The notes below the pieces were generated by a model. The model saw only the letters and a list, made by a program, of their open reading frames with translations, had not been told where the DNA came from and searched no databases. Shown here in pieces: positions 8,202-14,828 of a DNA stretch of 38,246 nt. The DNA is from a virus: the IMG/VR virus record IMGVR_UViG_3300030060_004054, positions 1 to 38,246 of that record. One strand, written 5' to 3'. The position numbers and the translations under genes were made by a program. Position 1 is the stretch's first letter. Each line of letters opens with the position of its first letter.

Positions 8202-8389
8202 AATATGTAGCAGCCTTATGGGTATTATTAATTGTAGGTTGTGGATTGTTTAATCCTGCAAAATATAACCCTAATCCAACACCACCAGTGCAAGATCATT
8301 GTGTTAAAGATTCAATTAGAGTTGACACAATAAGATTAACAAATGGTGTAGATCACATAATAATGTTAGATACAGTAAAAGTAAAATAA
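8198..8389 (+). CDS. Short Pro-rich lipoprotein
   Basis: A 63-residue protein. An N-terminal hydrophobic segment ends in a lipobox, LLIVGC, with Cys15 as the likely lipidated residue. The mature part begins with a Pro/Asn-rich stretch (NPAKYNPNPTPPV), then VKDSIRVDTIRLTNGVD. Size and Pro-rich start fit an outer-membrane spanin, but it could equally assist the T9SS cargo it is coupled to (ATGA overlap). The lipoprotein call is firm; the role is not. Confidence 0.7.
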   Translation: MKYVAALWVLLIVGCGLFNPAKYNPNPTPPVQDHCVKDSIRVDTIRLTNGVDHIIMLDTVKVK

Positions 8390-8390
8390 T

Positions 8391-8822
8391 ATGTCATATC
8401 ATAATACATCAGGTTATAGTAGTCCAGCACCAAGCGGTGGTGGATCAATGATGTCTACTCCATCTACTACTACTACAGTTACTCCTGCTTCACAGCCGGC
8501 AACAACAACTACAGTAAGAAGGGGTGATCAAATAGGAACTTCAACAAGAATTAGAAGAAACCCTAATCAAAGACCTAATGTTATGAGAACAGCTGGATTA
8601 ACAGATAGAATAGCACAAAGTTCTAGACTAGTACCTAGAACTTGTCAATTAAAAGTTAAAGGTGTGAATGTATGTAATCTAAGTAAAGTACAACAAGCTC
8701 AGTTAAGAACTCATCAATCACATCATACTAAAAAACATATTGAGTCTATGGTAGATCATATGAAGAAAGGTTGGAATTTTAATACATCACATTATATTGC
8801 AATGCAAACTGTAGGGAAATGA
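8391..8822 (+). CDS. Thr/Ser-rich protein of unknown function
   Basis: A 143-residue protein. The first 45 residues are low-complexity Ser/Thr/Pro/Gly (TTTTVTP, ATTTTV). The rest is basic and Asn/Gln/His-rich, with two Cys (TCQLKVKGVNVCNLS) and HQSHHTKKHIESMVDHM. It has no signal peptide. Placed between two exported proteins and overlapping the next by ATGA. It may be a virion or scaffolding protein; the family is not recognised. Confidence 0.55.
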   Translation: MSYHNTSGYSSPAPSGGGSMMSTPSTTTTVTPASQPATTTTVRRGDQIGTSTRIRRNPNQRPNVMRTAGLTDRIAQSSRLVPRTCQLKVKGVNVCNLSKVQQAQLRTHQSHHTKKHIESMVDHMKKGWNFNTSHYIAMQTVGK

Positions 8823-9877
8823 AACAATTAATTTACATATTATTATTATTATCTTTTACGATAAATGCACAAGATGAAAGTAAGTTTAAAACAGAACTTA
8901 AAAAAACTTTCAAGTTTTCTACATTTTATGCTGCAGTAAACGGTGGTACTTCTATTTCAGATCAGAATACATATTCTATATTAGATGGACTTCAAACCGA
9001 TGTAGTAGAAACTCCATTTGATTATGCACTAACTCTAGGTGTAAGAAAGATACAAAGATTTGGATACGAGAACAAGGCTAACACATTCAAGGATGGTACA
9101 GAAACATCATACTCTGATGCCGCTACTATTGGACGAACTAGAGGATTTGAGTTTCTATTTGAAGCAGACTACAGAAGACAACAGGGTGACTCTTATGTAG
9201 ACCAACATCACTTCTTACGATACCTAGCAGATAGATGGGTTGTTAAGGTAGAGTATCTACAGGATGGCTTTGCTGATGTAGAGTACATGGAAGCATCACA
9301 ACGATATAGACAAAAGATAGGTAAGAGACTTTCACTTACTGCAGGGACAGCACAAAGGATCTCCGAGCCTTATGGTTTTGATCCATTAGAACAGTGGGTG
9401 TTATCCAACGGGAACATACACTACACAAACCTTGCTTTAGAAGAAGGGTATACAATTGACTTTGACCCAACAGGAATAAGCTACTTAGACCCTAGTGGGA
9501 CAGTCGTGGCTACAAGTACTGAAGTCTGGGAAGAGGTAGTGGTCCCACAGATGCTTGATCAGTATGTAAAGTCTAGCAAAGATGCATTACCTGTACAATG
9601 GTGTTATTCTATAGTGGTTGGTGCTGACTATTACTACTACACTAAAAAGATCTGGCTACACTCATGGGCCAACATACTTCCTTATCATCTTAATACAGGG
9701 GGAGAGTATTCATATCATAACTTTAATGGTGGTAATTGGATAGACTATTCCGGTGGTTTAATCTTTGGTTATAAGATCAATAGAAACCTAGGTATATTTA
9801 TTGAAGGTAAATATAACAAGTACTGGAATAGGGACTGGCATGATTTCAAGTTTGGAATAAATTACATCATACTTTAA
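8819..9877 (+). CDS. Putative outer-membrane beta-barrel protein
   Basis: A 352-residue protein. Residues 1-17 form a signal peptide (LIYILLLLSFTINAQ). The mature protein has many amphipathic strands with aromatic residues at the ends (TFYAAVNGG, YALTLGVRKIQRFGY, RGFEFLFEADYRRQ, FLRYLADRWVVKVEYL, GGLIFGYKINRNLGIFIEGKY). It ends in FKFGINYIIL, a C-terminal strand of the outer-membrane protein type. Insertion into the host outer membrane is inferred; possible roles are receptor masking or export of phage material. Its codon use contains more CGA, CCC and GTC than neighbours, a hint of separate origin. Confidence 0.65.
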   Translation: MKQLIYILLLLSFTINAQDESKFKTELKKTFKFSTFYAAVNGGTSISDQNTYSILDGLQTDVVETPFDYALTLGVRKIQRFGYENKANTFKDGTETSYSDAATIGRTRGFEFLFEADYRRQQGDSYVDQHHFLRYLADRWVVKVEYLQDGFADVEYMEASQRYRQKIGKRLSLTAGTAQRISEPYGFDPLEQWVLSNGNIHYTNLALEEGYTIDFDPTGISYLDPSGTVVATSTEVWEEVVVPQMLDQYVKSSKDALPVQWCYSIVVGADYYYYTKKIWLHSWANILPYHLNTGGEYSYHNFNGGNWIDYSGGLIFGYKINRNLGIFIEGKYNKYWNRDWHDFKFGINYIIL

Positions 9878-9887
9878 TTTCTAGGTA

Positions 9888-9909
9888 TTTTTTTGTATAT
9901 TATTATATA
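9888..9909 (+). promoter_or_regulatory. Candidate late promoter, copy 2 of a shared motif
   Basis: TTTTTTTGTATATTAT then TATATAA lies 18 bases before the ATG at 9927, nearly identical to 1470-1490. It sits in the 49-base gap after the beta-barrel gene, where a new transcript would be expected to start. No clear terminator precedes it. Confidence 0.45.
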
Positions 9910-9926
9910 ACCAATAATATAAAAAT

Positions 9927-10076
9927 ATGAACTGGATAAACAGTTGGCGTGAAGGAAATAAAAAGAATATTGTTGACTTCACATTTAGATTTGGGACATT
10001 GACCCTATTAGAATTAAATTGGAACCCGAGGAAAAGCTTCAGGTTTATAGTATTAAATTTTGGATTTGAATTATAA
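9927..10076 (+). CDS. 49-aa protein of unknown function
   Basis: An open frame of 49 codons follows the promoter-like motif and ends exactly where the next gene starts (TAA then ATG). It is aromatic-rich (WINSWREG, VDFTFRFGTLTLLELNWNP, FRFIVLNFGFEL) with an alternating strand pattern. The ending GFEL is like an outer-membrane strand, so it could be a truncated relic of the barrel upstream or a small independent protein. Confidence 0.45.
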   Translation: MNWINSWREGNKKNIVDFTFRFGTLTLLELNWNPRKSFRFIVLNFGFEL

Positions 10077-10436
10077 ATGGCAACATTAAATACAACGGTA
10101 TCATTAAGCAGTTTAACACTACTATCCGGCTTACTAAAGTTAGATACTAGTGCGCAAATAGATTATACATTTTCTGATGCAGTTGCTGATACAGTTAGTA
10201 TTACAGGTTCACCTACAGATATACTTGGTACAGGACATTTAGTTAATAAGTATGTTTATGTAAAGAATAATGACACTACAAATTATTTAAAGCTTAGAGA
10301 TAATGCTAGTAATATGTGGGGTCTTATTGAAGCAGGCAAGTGGGGGTTTTTTACAATCCCCTCTGGCACTGGTTTAAAATTTGAATCAAGTGCTGGTACA
10401 ATAAGTATAGATTATATAATTTTTGATGCAAGTTAA
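10077..10436 (+). CDS. Small beta-rich structural protein, paralogue group C
   Basis: A 119-residue protein clearly patterned like the 4793 product in its C-terminal 80 residues: YVYVKNNDTTNYLKLR, WGLIEAGKWGFFTIP, then ISIDYIIFDAS. No export signal. Separation from its relatives by about 5 kb of envelope genes suggests that the block between was inserted into a run of structural genes. A virion role is inferred. Confidence 0.6.
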   Translation: MATLNTTVSLSSLTLLSGLLKLDTSAQIDYTFSDAVADTVSITGSPTDILGTGHLVNKYVYVKNNDTTNYLKLRDNASNMWGLIEAGKWGFFTIPSGTGLKFESSAGTISIDYIIFDAS

Positions 10437-10439
10437 AAT

Positions 10440-10667
10440 ATGGAATTAGAAGGATTAAAAAACGTAAAAGTAACAGCACATAGATCACAGATGACCTTTT
10501 GTGCTAGCTGTAAGAGTTGTCCAGCTATAGACATCTCAACTGAATCTGATAAAGTAGTGGTAGGAGGACAAGATGAAGGTTATACTGAATTTACTAAAGA
10601 TCAATTTGAACTTTTTGTAAAGACAGTTAAAGAAGGTGCTTTTGATAGATTTTTTGAAAAAAAGTAA
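10440..10667 (+). CDS. 75-aa Cys-containing protein
   Basis: Residues 21-28 read CASCKSCP, followed by short strands (AIDIS, DKVVVGG) and a helix at the end (TKDQFELFVKTVKEGAFDRFF). The layout of Cys-rich turn, VVV strand and then 'F-T-x-x-x-F-x-x-F' helix recalls the small DUF397 family of actinobacteria, but the resemblance may be convergent. A metal site is possible with three Cys. Confidence 0.55.
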   Translation: MELEGLKNVKVTAHRSQMTFCASCKSCPAIDISTESDKVVVGGQDEGYTEFTKDQFELFVKTVKEGAFDRFFEKK

Positions 10668-10688
10668 TAACAATTAAAATATAAAATT

Positions 10689-10976
10689 ATGCCAAATACA
10701 ATGAAAGGTTTTGATGAAAAAAGAATAGCTAAAGCAATGATGGCTGGTGGAGGAATAGAAGATCCACTAGTTAAAGGAAGCTATGGAGTGTCTACAGATC
10801 CAAAAAAAGTTAAAGCAAACATGGGAATGAATGACAGAGTAATGGTTGATACACCTCAATATAAAGGTGCTGCACCAGGAATGAGAATGGGAATGGCTAG
10901 TAAAGGTTTAGAGGCCTTAGCTAAAGCAAATCCTGAGCTTACTTATAAGAAAACTAGGAGAGGTTACGAATATTAA
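10689..10976 (+). CDS. 95-aa Met/Gly/Lys-rich protein
   Basis: It contains several MGM/GMRMG segments (MGMNDRVMV, GAAPGMRMGMASKG) and a basic end (YKKTRRGYEY). No signal, membrane segment or known motif. Position before the holin and composition similar to other small phage virion proteins suggest a minor structural role. Spacing to the holin is 3 bases. Confidence 0.55.
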   Translation: MPNTMKGFDEKRIAKAMMAGGGIEDPLVKGSYGVSTDPKKVKANMGMNDRVMVDTPQYKGAAPGMRMGMASKGLEALAKANPELTYKKTRRGYEY

Positions 10977-10979
10977 AAT

Positions 10980-11381
10980 ATGAGCTTGCTTAAAAAGATT
11001 TTTTCAGGAGCCGGAAGCAACCTGATAGAATCCGTGGGTGGTGTTATAGACAACCTTGTAACTACAGATGATGAAAAGCTAGAGGCTAAAAGAAAGCTAA
11101 AAGAGCTAATCATGAATCATGAAGCTCAAATGGAGAAGAACATAACTGACCGTTGGACGGCAGATATGAACTCTGATTCATGGTTAAGTAAGAATGTAAG
11201 ACCTATGGTTCTTATATTTTTAATAGTGTGTACTATGTTATTGATCTTTATTGATGCTGGTGCACTTACATTTACAGTAGAAGAAAAGTGGACAGATCTT
11301 CTACAATTAGTTTTAATAACAGTTATTGGAGCTTATTTTGGAGGTAGAACTGCAGAAAAGTTTAATAAGAAAAAGAAATAA
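10980..11381 (+). CDS. Holin, 3-TM GTA-holin-like family
   Basis: A 133-residue protein. A helical cytoplasmic N-terminus (LLKKIFSGAGSNLIESVGGVIDNL, then EAKRKLKELIMNHE) leads to WLSKNVRPMVLIFLIVCTML (about 65-90), a hydrophobic segment DAGALTFTV and LLQLVLITVIGAYFGGRTAEKF (about 106-128). The 'S-W-L-x-K-N-V-R-P' box before the first TM and the G-x-Y-F-G-G-R end are typical of holin_3TM (PF11351). It would permeabilise the inner membrane at lysis. The endolysin is not visible in this window. Confidence 0.8.
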   Translation: MSLLKKIFSGAGSNLIESVGGVIDNLVTTDDEKLEAKRKLKELIMNHEAQMEKNITDRWTADMNSDSWLSKNVRPMVLIFLIVCTMLLIFIDAGALTFTVEEKWTDLLQLVLITVIGAYFGGRTAEKFNKKKK

Positions 11382-11383
11382 TT

Positions 11384-11944
11384 ATGGGTTATAAAAAAGT
11401 AAATAGAAATTTTTTCAAGAAAAAAATACAAAAGGGTTTACCTAAGTATCAATCAAAAGGTGAAACAGATATAGAAGAATTAAAAAAAGCTCCGGATACT
11501 GATGTTATTATGGGTGATGGCACAGGTAATGTAGATATAGGTGAGGGCACAACCAATGTTGTTGTTGATAAATCAACTGGTATACCAATTGATAGAGGAG
11601 TAGACCCTGATATGTATACTACGGAAGGAGATACTTTATCAGATGAAGAGAGAGCACTCTTAATACAAAAACAATTGGATATGATGAATTTTGCAAATGA
11701 CATGTCAAAGCTATCTGCAATAACGAATAATCCAAAAATGGGAACGGTACAAGATGTTGTAGGAAATGCAAATTTAGTAGAGCAAGGACCTACACAAAAT
11801 GATATTATAATGGCAGCAATTGAATCTGGTAAAAAAGTTAAGCTTAATAAAGATGGTACTATCAAGAAGATAAAAAAGACTGGTGGTATAGCTAGAGGTA
11901 AGTTCTTAAGACAAGGTGGTAGCACTGGTAGAAAATTCTTATAA
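11384..11944 (+). CDS. 186-aa Lys/Gly-rich phage protein of unknown function
   Basis: A basic N-terminus (YKKVNRNFFKKKIQKGLPKY) is followed by an acidic, Gly-rich middle (VIMGDGTGNVDIGEG), a predicted helical stretch (LIQKQLDMMNFANDMSKLS), and a basic Gly-rich tail (RGKFLRQGGSTGRKFL). No signal or TM. It overlaps the next gene by TAATG. Composition and place at the end of the late block suggest an internal virion protein; the family is not recognised. Confidence 0.55.
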   Translation: MGYKKVNRNFFKKKIQKGLPKYQSKGETDIEELKKAPDTDVIMGDGTGNVDIGEGTTNVVVDKSTGIPIDRGVDPDMYTTEGDTLSDEERALLIQKQLDMMNFANDMSKLSAITNNPKMGTVQDVVGNANLVEQGPTQNDIIMAAIESGKKVKLNKDGTIKKIKKTGGIARGKFLRQGGSTGRKFL

Positions 11945-12192
11945 TGGCTAAAAAAAATTGGATAAAGAAGGCTACTGATAGTATTAAACGTAGAGGCACA
12001 GAGGGTGTTTGTACGGGTAGTAAGTTTGGTAGTAAGTCTTGTCCAAAAGGATCTAAAAGATACAATCTAGCAAAAACTTTTAGAAAGATAGCTAAAAAGA
12101 AAAAGAAAAAATGTGGTGGATCAGTAATGTTTTGTGGTGGAGAATATCACACACCAATAGCAGCAGCTGTGGGCCCTAATGGTGTATTGTAA
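11944..12192 (+). CDS. Small basic Cys-containing virion-like protein
   Basis: 82 residues, opening WIKKATDSIKRRGT and continuing with SKRYNLAKTFRKIAKKKKKK. This arrangement, 'W-I-x-x-A ... L-A-x-T-x-R-K', is found in short basic proteins of many phages that are packaged or bind DNA. Four Cys (CTG, SCP, CGG, FCGG) could bind metal. Start overlaps the previous stop. Role inferred. Confidence 0.55.
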   Translation: MAKKNWIKKATDSIKRRGTEGVCTGSKFGSKSCPKGSKRYNLAKTFRKIAKKKKKKCGGSVMFCGGEYHTPIAAAVGPNGVL

Positions 12193-12323
12193 TGGCAAAG
12201 CTAAAACAATTTTATTTTAACCCTTCTATAAAGAAATCCCATGGTAGACATGCTAAAAGCAAAACTACATTCAATAAAGGGAGTAGTAATTATACTAAAA
12301 AGTATAGAGGACAAGGAAGATAG
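12192..12323 (+). CDS. 43-aa basic protein, last gene of the plus block
   Basis: ATG overlaps the previous stop (TAATG). The frame encodes 43 residues rich in Lys, Ser, Tyr and Asn (SHGRHAKSKTTFNKG, YTKKYRGQGR). Small basic proteins ending in this kind of RGQGR tail recur at the end of late operons in phages of Bacteroidetes as far as I recall, but I cannot verify this here. The stop codon forms part of the terminator hairpin. Confidence 0.55.
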   Translation: MAKLKQFYFNPSIKKSHGRHAKSKTTFNKGSSNYTKKYRGQGR

Positions 12324-12352
12324 AGGAGACTATTTGTCCCCTCTTTCTTTTA
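12321..12352 (+). terminator. Terminator closing the plus-strand block
   Basis: GAGGAGAC (12323-12330), a 5-base loop and GTCCCCTC (12336-12343) form an 8-bp stem with one mismatch, followed by TTTCTTTTATT. It also overlaps the last codons of the convergent minus gene and so separates the two blocks. Confidence 0.75.
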
Positions 12353-12650
12353 TTAATCCCTCAAGAATTATAAGATAGTTTATGGCATCTCCTATTTTTT
12401 CTTCTAACAGTTCATCTGAAGGGATCTCATCAGGAAGTTTACTTATAATGGTTTTAATACTTTCAAAGTGTTTACAAGCATAACTCCATGCTACACCTTC
12501 TGGTGTATCTTCAAAAGAAAAACCTACACCGTTTTTAAATGATTGGAATACATCTAGGTCAGTAGCATATTCGTTCATTTTAACAGTATAAGTTTCTCTA
12601 GTTTTAGTGAACCTCTGTTCTAAAAGTTCAAAAAATTTATTTATTTTCAA
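12330..12650 (-). CDS. MazG-like / DUF1599-like protein
   Basis: A 106-residue helical protein. Features are EYATDLDVFQSFKNG (about 27-41), a long helix with KHFESIKTII (about 60-69) and EEKIGDAINYLIILEGLI (about 83-100). The last segment resembles the acidic metal-binding helix of all-alpha NTP pyrophosphatases and of the DUF1599 phage family. Such proteins remove non-canonical nucleotides. The start is TTG, overlapping the stop of the preceding micro-gene (TTGA), which suggests translational coupling. Confidence 0.5.
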   Translation of the reverse strand: MKINKFFELLEQRFTKTRETYTVKMNEYATDLDVFQSFKNGVGFSFEDTPEGVAWSYACKHFESIKTIISKLPDEIPSDELLEEKIGDAINYLIILEGLIKERGDK

Positions 12651-12805
12651 TTAAAATACTCTTTGTTCTTATTTTCCATTTCTTCTTTTGTAGTATACTT
12701 ATAGTCAAACTTGGGCTCAACTTTTTCTGTATACTTATAATCAAATTTAGGTTCAAGTTTGTCTTTGTGTTTGTAGTCAAACTTTGGTGTTGTGTTTTTT
12801 TTCAT
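12647..12805 (-). CDS. 52-aa protein made of three PKFDYK repeats
   Basis: ATG at 12805 opens 52 codons ending in TGA within the next start. The sequence contains PKFDYKHK, PKFDYKYT and PKFDYKYT, separated by 6-residue acidic/basic linkers (DKLE, EKVE), then a charged helix. Period is 12 residues (36 bases) at residues 7-38. The codons differ between repeats while the residues are kept, indicating selection on protein. No function is known to me; a short linear-motif display peptide is possible. Confidence 0.6.
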   Translation of the reverse strand: MKKNTTPKFDYKHKDKLEPKFDYKYTEKVEPKFDYKYTTKEEMENKNKEYFN

Positions 12806-12838
12806 AGTGTATGAATTAATTAATTAAACAATAATGTG

Positions 12839-13024
12839 TTAGAGTTTATCATCCCCCCAACATCTTTTTAATAACTTAGTTAACTTTAGCTCTACCCAAG
12901 TAATGGACTCTGCTAAAATGGTTAAACATAGTGCTGTTAACCAGAACAATATAATAATTAGTAGAAGTATAGATCCACTAGTAATCTTTATGCAAGATAA
13001 TAAAAATAGTAATAGGTTTTTCAT
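12839..13024 (-). CDS. Small membrane protein, 61 aa
   Basis: A long hydrophobic stretch (LLLFLLSCIKITSGSILLLIIILFWLTALCLTIL) can form one or two membrane helices, followed by a basic tail (LKLTKLLKRCWGDDKL). It follows the radical SAM gene by 3 bases. It belongs with the group of small membrane proteins in the minus block. Function unknown. Confidence 0.5.
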   Translation of the reverse strand: MKNLLLFLLSCIKITSGSILLLIIILFWLTALCLTILAESITWVELKLTKLLKRCWGDDKL

Positions 13025-13027
13025 AAT

Positions 13028-13888
13028 TTAAAAAATATATCTAATCTTATTCCAAGGTATTAATGTATCATGTAGCTCTGTAAATTTATTTATAAAATCT
13101 CTTTTTAAATAGTGTTTATATCTTATATTTTTACCTCCGAATTGTGATGTTTTGTACTCTTGTATTTCTTCTCTGCGTAAATCAACTTCTGTTTCTGGAT
13201 GACGTAATAGGTTACTATAGTATTTATGTATTTCATGTGTTAAAAATATACACTCAGATAAAACTCCTTCTTTATTTTTAACATGTTTGTCTAATAAACA
13301 AAATAACTCATCATAGTCATGTAGCCATTTATCATAAACTATTATAGGACTGAAGTTAACATGTACATCATATCCTGCTTCTATGAATTGATCTATTGCC
13401 TCTATTCTTTCTTGTATTGTAGATGTGTTAGGTTCGTGTAGTTGTCTCTTCTTTTCAGGCATTAGACTAAATCTTATTCTTATTTTCTTATTTGGATTAT
13501 ACTTAAGTAATTCTTTATTTACATACTTAGTTGCTAGAGTTCCCATAGCAATATCATGATCTCTAAAAAAATTAAATATTGTTTTCCAATCATGATGCTT
13601 TAAATGTAGTGCAAAATCCTCATTACAACTTATATCATATGTGATATACTTTTCATGTGTTTGATTTGGCTTTTCTACTTCCAACTGTGCAAATGTAGCA
13701 TGTGTATTTATTTGTGTTAATAGTTCTGATGTATTAGTAGCTATTGATAAACCTTTTGGTTTATTCCTTTTCATATAACAATAGGAGCATTCATATAAAC
13801 ACCCCCATCCAAAACTAGGAGATATAAAGTCTGAAGATCTTCCAGATGGTTTTATCTTCAGACTTTTTCTTATATCTTTAGTTATCAT
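13028..13888 (-). CDS. Radical SAM protein, spore photoproduct lyase-like
   Basis: A 286-residue protein. Cys30, Cys34 and Cys37 form CxxxCxxC (CLYECSYC), the 4Fe-4S ligands of radical SAM enzymes, in a segment FGWGCLYECSYCYMKR like that of SPL-type enzymes. Later RIRFSLMPEKK and VHVNFSPIIVYDKW match strands of the TIM-barrel core. SPL repairs the 5-thyminyl dihydrothymine lesion; whether this phage form does so is not known. It overlaps the stop of the DUF932-like gene. Reactivity could alternatively be on a modified base. Confidence 0.7.
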   Translation of the reverse strand: MITKDIRKSLKIKPSGRSSDFISPSFGWGCLYECSYCYMKRNKPKGLSIATNTSELLTQINTHATFAQLEVEKPNQTHEKYITYDISCNEDFALHLKHHDWKTIFNFFRDHDIAMGTLATKYVNKELLKYNPNKKIRIRFSLMPEKKRQLHEPNTSTIQERIEAIDQFIEAGYDVHVNFSPIIVYDKWLHDYDELFCLLDKHVKNKEGVLSECIFLTHEIHKYYSNLLRHPETEVDLRREEIQEYKTSQFGGKNIRYKHYLKRDFINKFTELHDTLIPWNKIRYIF

Positions 13889-14715
13889 ACTTTGTATTCT
13901 TCAAATGTATCATATTCTTGTGCTTCCATATCAGCATCCCAGTCAGATCCTATCTTTGATAAATCCCAATTATTATCTTTTTGATGTAATCCAACTTGAC
14001 TTAATAGTTCTGCAGTCATAAACTCATGAAACTTTACTTGATCACTCATCCAAGTACGTGGGTGAGACTTTTTAAAAGAATGTGTAACATGATTATAAAA
14101 TGTCCATGCATTATTAAGATCAGCTGAGTAATGATATGATGGATCTTTCATTTCTGCTTTTATAACAGAAACTTGTGACGCATCAATAATCTCTTCATCT
14201 AAGAATAATCTTCCAACTAGTTCTGCCTGATTCTTTTTAGGTAGAAATATTTGTCTCATTTTATTCTTATCATCAATCAACTTATCAAAATATTTATTAG
14301 CTGACTTAATTTGTGAACTTATTTGAGTATGAATATCATGATCTGCTTTACCTGTATGTTTTCTAGCATAGTTTGCCATGTCTCCACATAGCATACCATT
14401 ACTACATACATTTACGAAAGCTCCTACAGCACACTGAAACCGTGTACTTTTATCATAAGAGTTAGTCCAGGCAAACATCATGCCCATTTCTTCATCTTTG
14501 GTAGAGGCAAGGTGATATACACCCTGCGCTACCTTTGCATTCATATTAGCTCTATAAAGTTCTTTTGTGATTCTAAATCCATTTTTGTCTAATAGAGTCT
14601 TAGTTGTCTCTATAACATCTTTATGAGGAATAACTGTATAAGTTTTTCCATGATTAGGTAGTGGTGCTGCCACTAGCATATCTCTTGTAGTAGTTGTTGG
14701 TCTTGTGTATCCCAT
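13885..14715 (-). CDS. DUF932-like phage/plasmid protein
   Basis: A 276-residue protein. FAWTNSYDKSTRFQCAVGAF followed by VCSNGMLCGD (about residues 80-112) matches the DUF932 core ('N-S-x-D ... G-x-x-x-x-V-C-S-N-G'). The function of this family is not established; it is common on phages and plasmids near replication genes. The C-terminus has FKKSHPRTWMSDQVKFHEFMTAELL. It starts about 80 bases downstream of a host-type promoter and a hairpin, so it begins a transcript. Confidence 0.7.
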   Translation of the reverse strand: MGYTRPTTTTRDMLVAAPLPNHGKTYTVIPHKDVIETTKTLLDKNGFRITKELYRANMNAKVAQGVYHLASTKDEEMGMMFAWTNSYDKSTRFQCAVGAFVNVCSNGMLCGDMANYARKHTGKADHDIHTQISSQIKSANKYFDKLIDDKNKMRQIFLPKKNQAELVGRLFLDEEIIDASQVSVIKAEMKDPSYHYSADLNNAWTFYNHVTHSFKKSHPRTWMSDQVKFHEFMTAELLSQVGLHQKDNNWDLSKIGSDWDADMEAQEYDTFEEYKV

Positions 14716-14733
14716 ATTTAATTAGTTTTAGTG

Positions 14734-14775
14734 CCAGAGGGGAGCCGTGCACGAATGAAACCTTGGCTCCCTTGG
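14734..14775 (-). promoter_or_regulatory. GGGAGCC/GGCTCCC hairpin in the 5' leader
   Basis: CCA-GAG-GGGAGCC (14734-14746) pairs with GGCTCCC-T-TGG (14765-14775). The same 7-bp arms form the terminator at 17685. Here no U-run follows on the minus strand (ACTAAAACTAATT), so it is either a weak terminator of the polymerase transcript or a leader hairpin of the gene at 14715. It lies between the promoter at 14799 and the start codon. Confidence 0.5.
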
Positions 14776-14798
14776 ACTTAAAATGAATTATAACAAAA

Positions 14799-14828
14799 CA
14801 AATATAATAATAAAACTTATTCAAACAA
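14799..14828 (-). promoter_or_regulatory. Host-type promoter for the DUF932-like gene
   Basis: Minus strand: TTG (14828-14826), 19 bases, TATATTTG (14806-14799), an exact match to TAnnTTTG. It lies at the end of the DNA polymerase gene. Transcription would start near 14792, giving a leader of about 77 bases that contains the GGGAGCC hairpin. Confidence 0.6.

Noticed and set aside
10980-11381. Gene transfer agent, suggested by the GTA-type holin
   Set aside because: The holin family is widespread in phages, and a full replication block with polymerase and initiator argues for an autonomous phage.
11449-11925. 158-codon minus-strand frame
   Set aside because: It is the antisense of the 186-residue plus gene in a uniformly plus-strand operon, without any start context.
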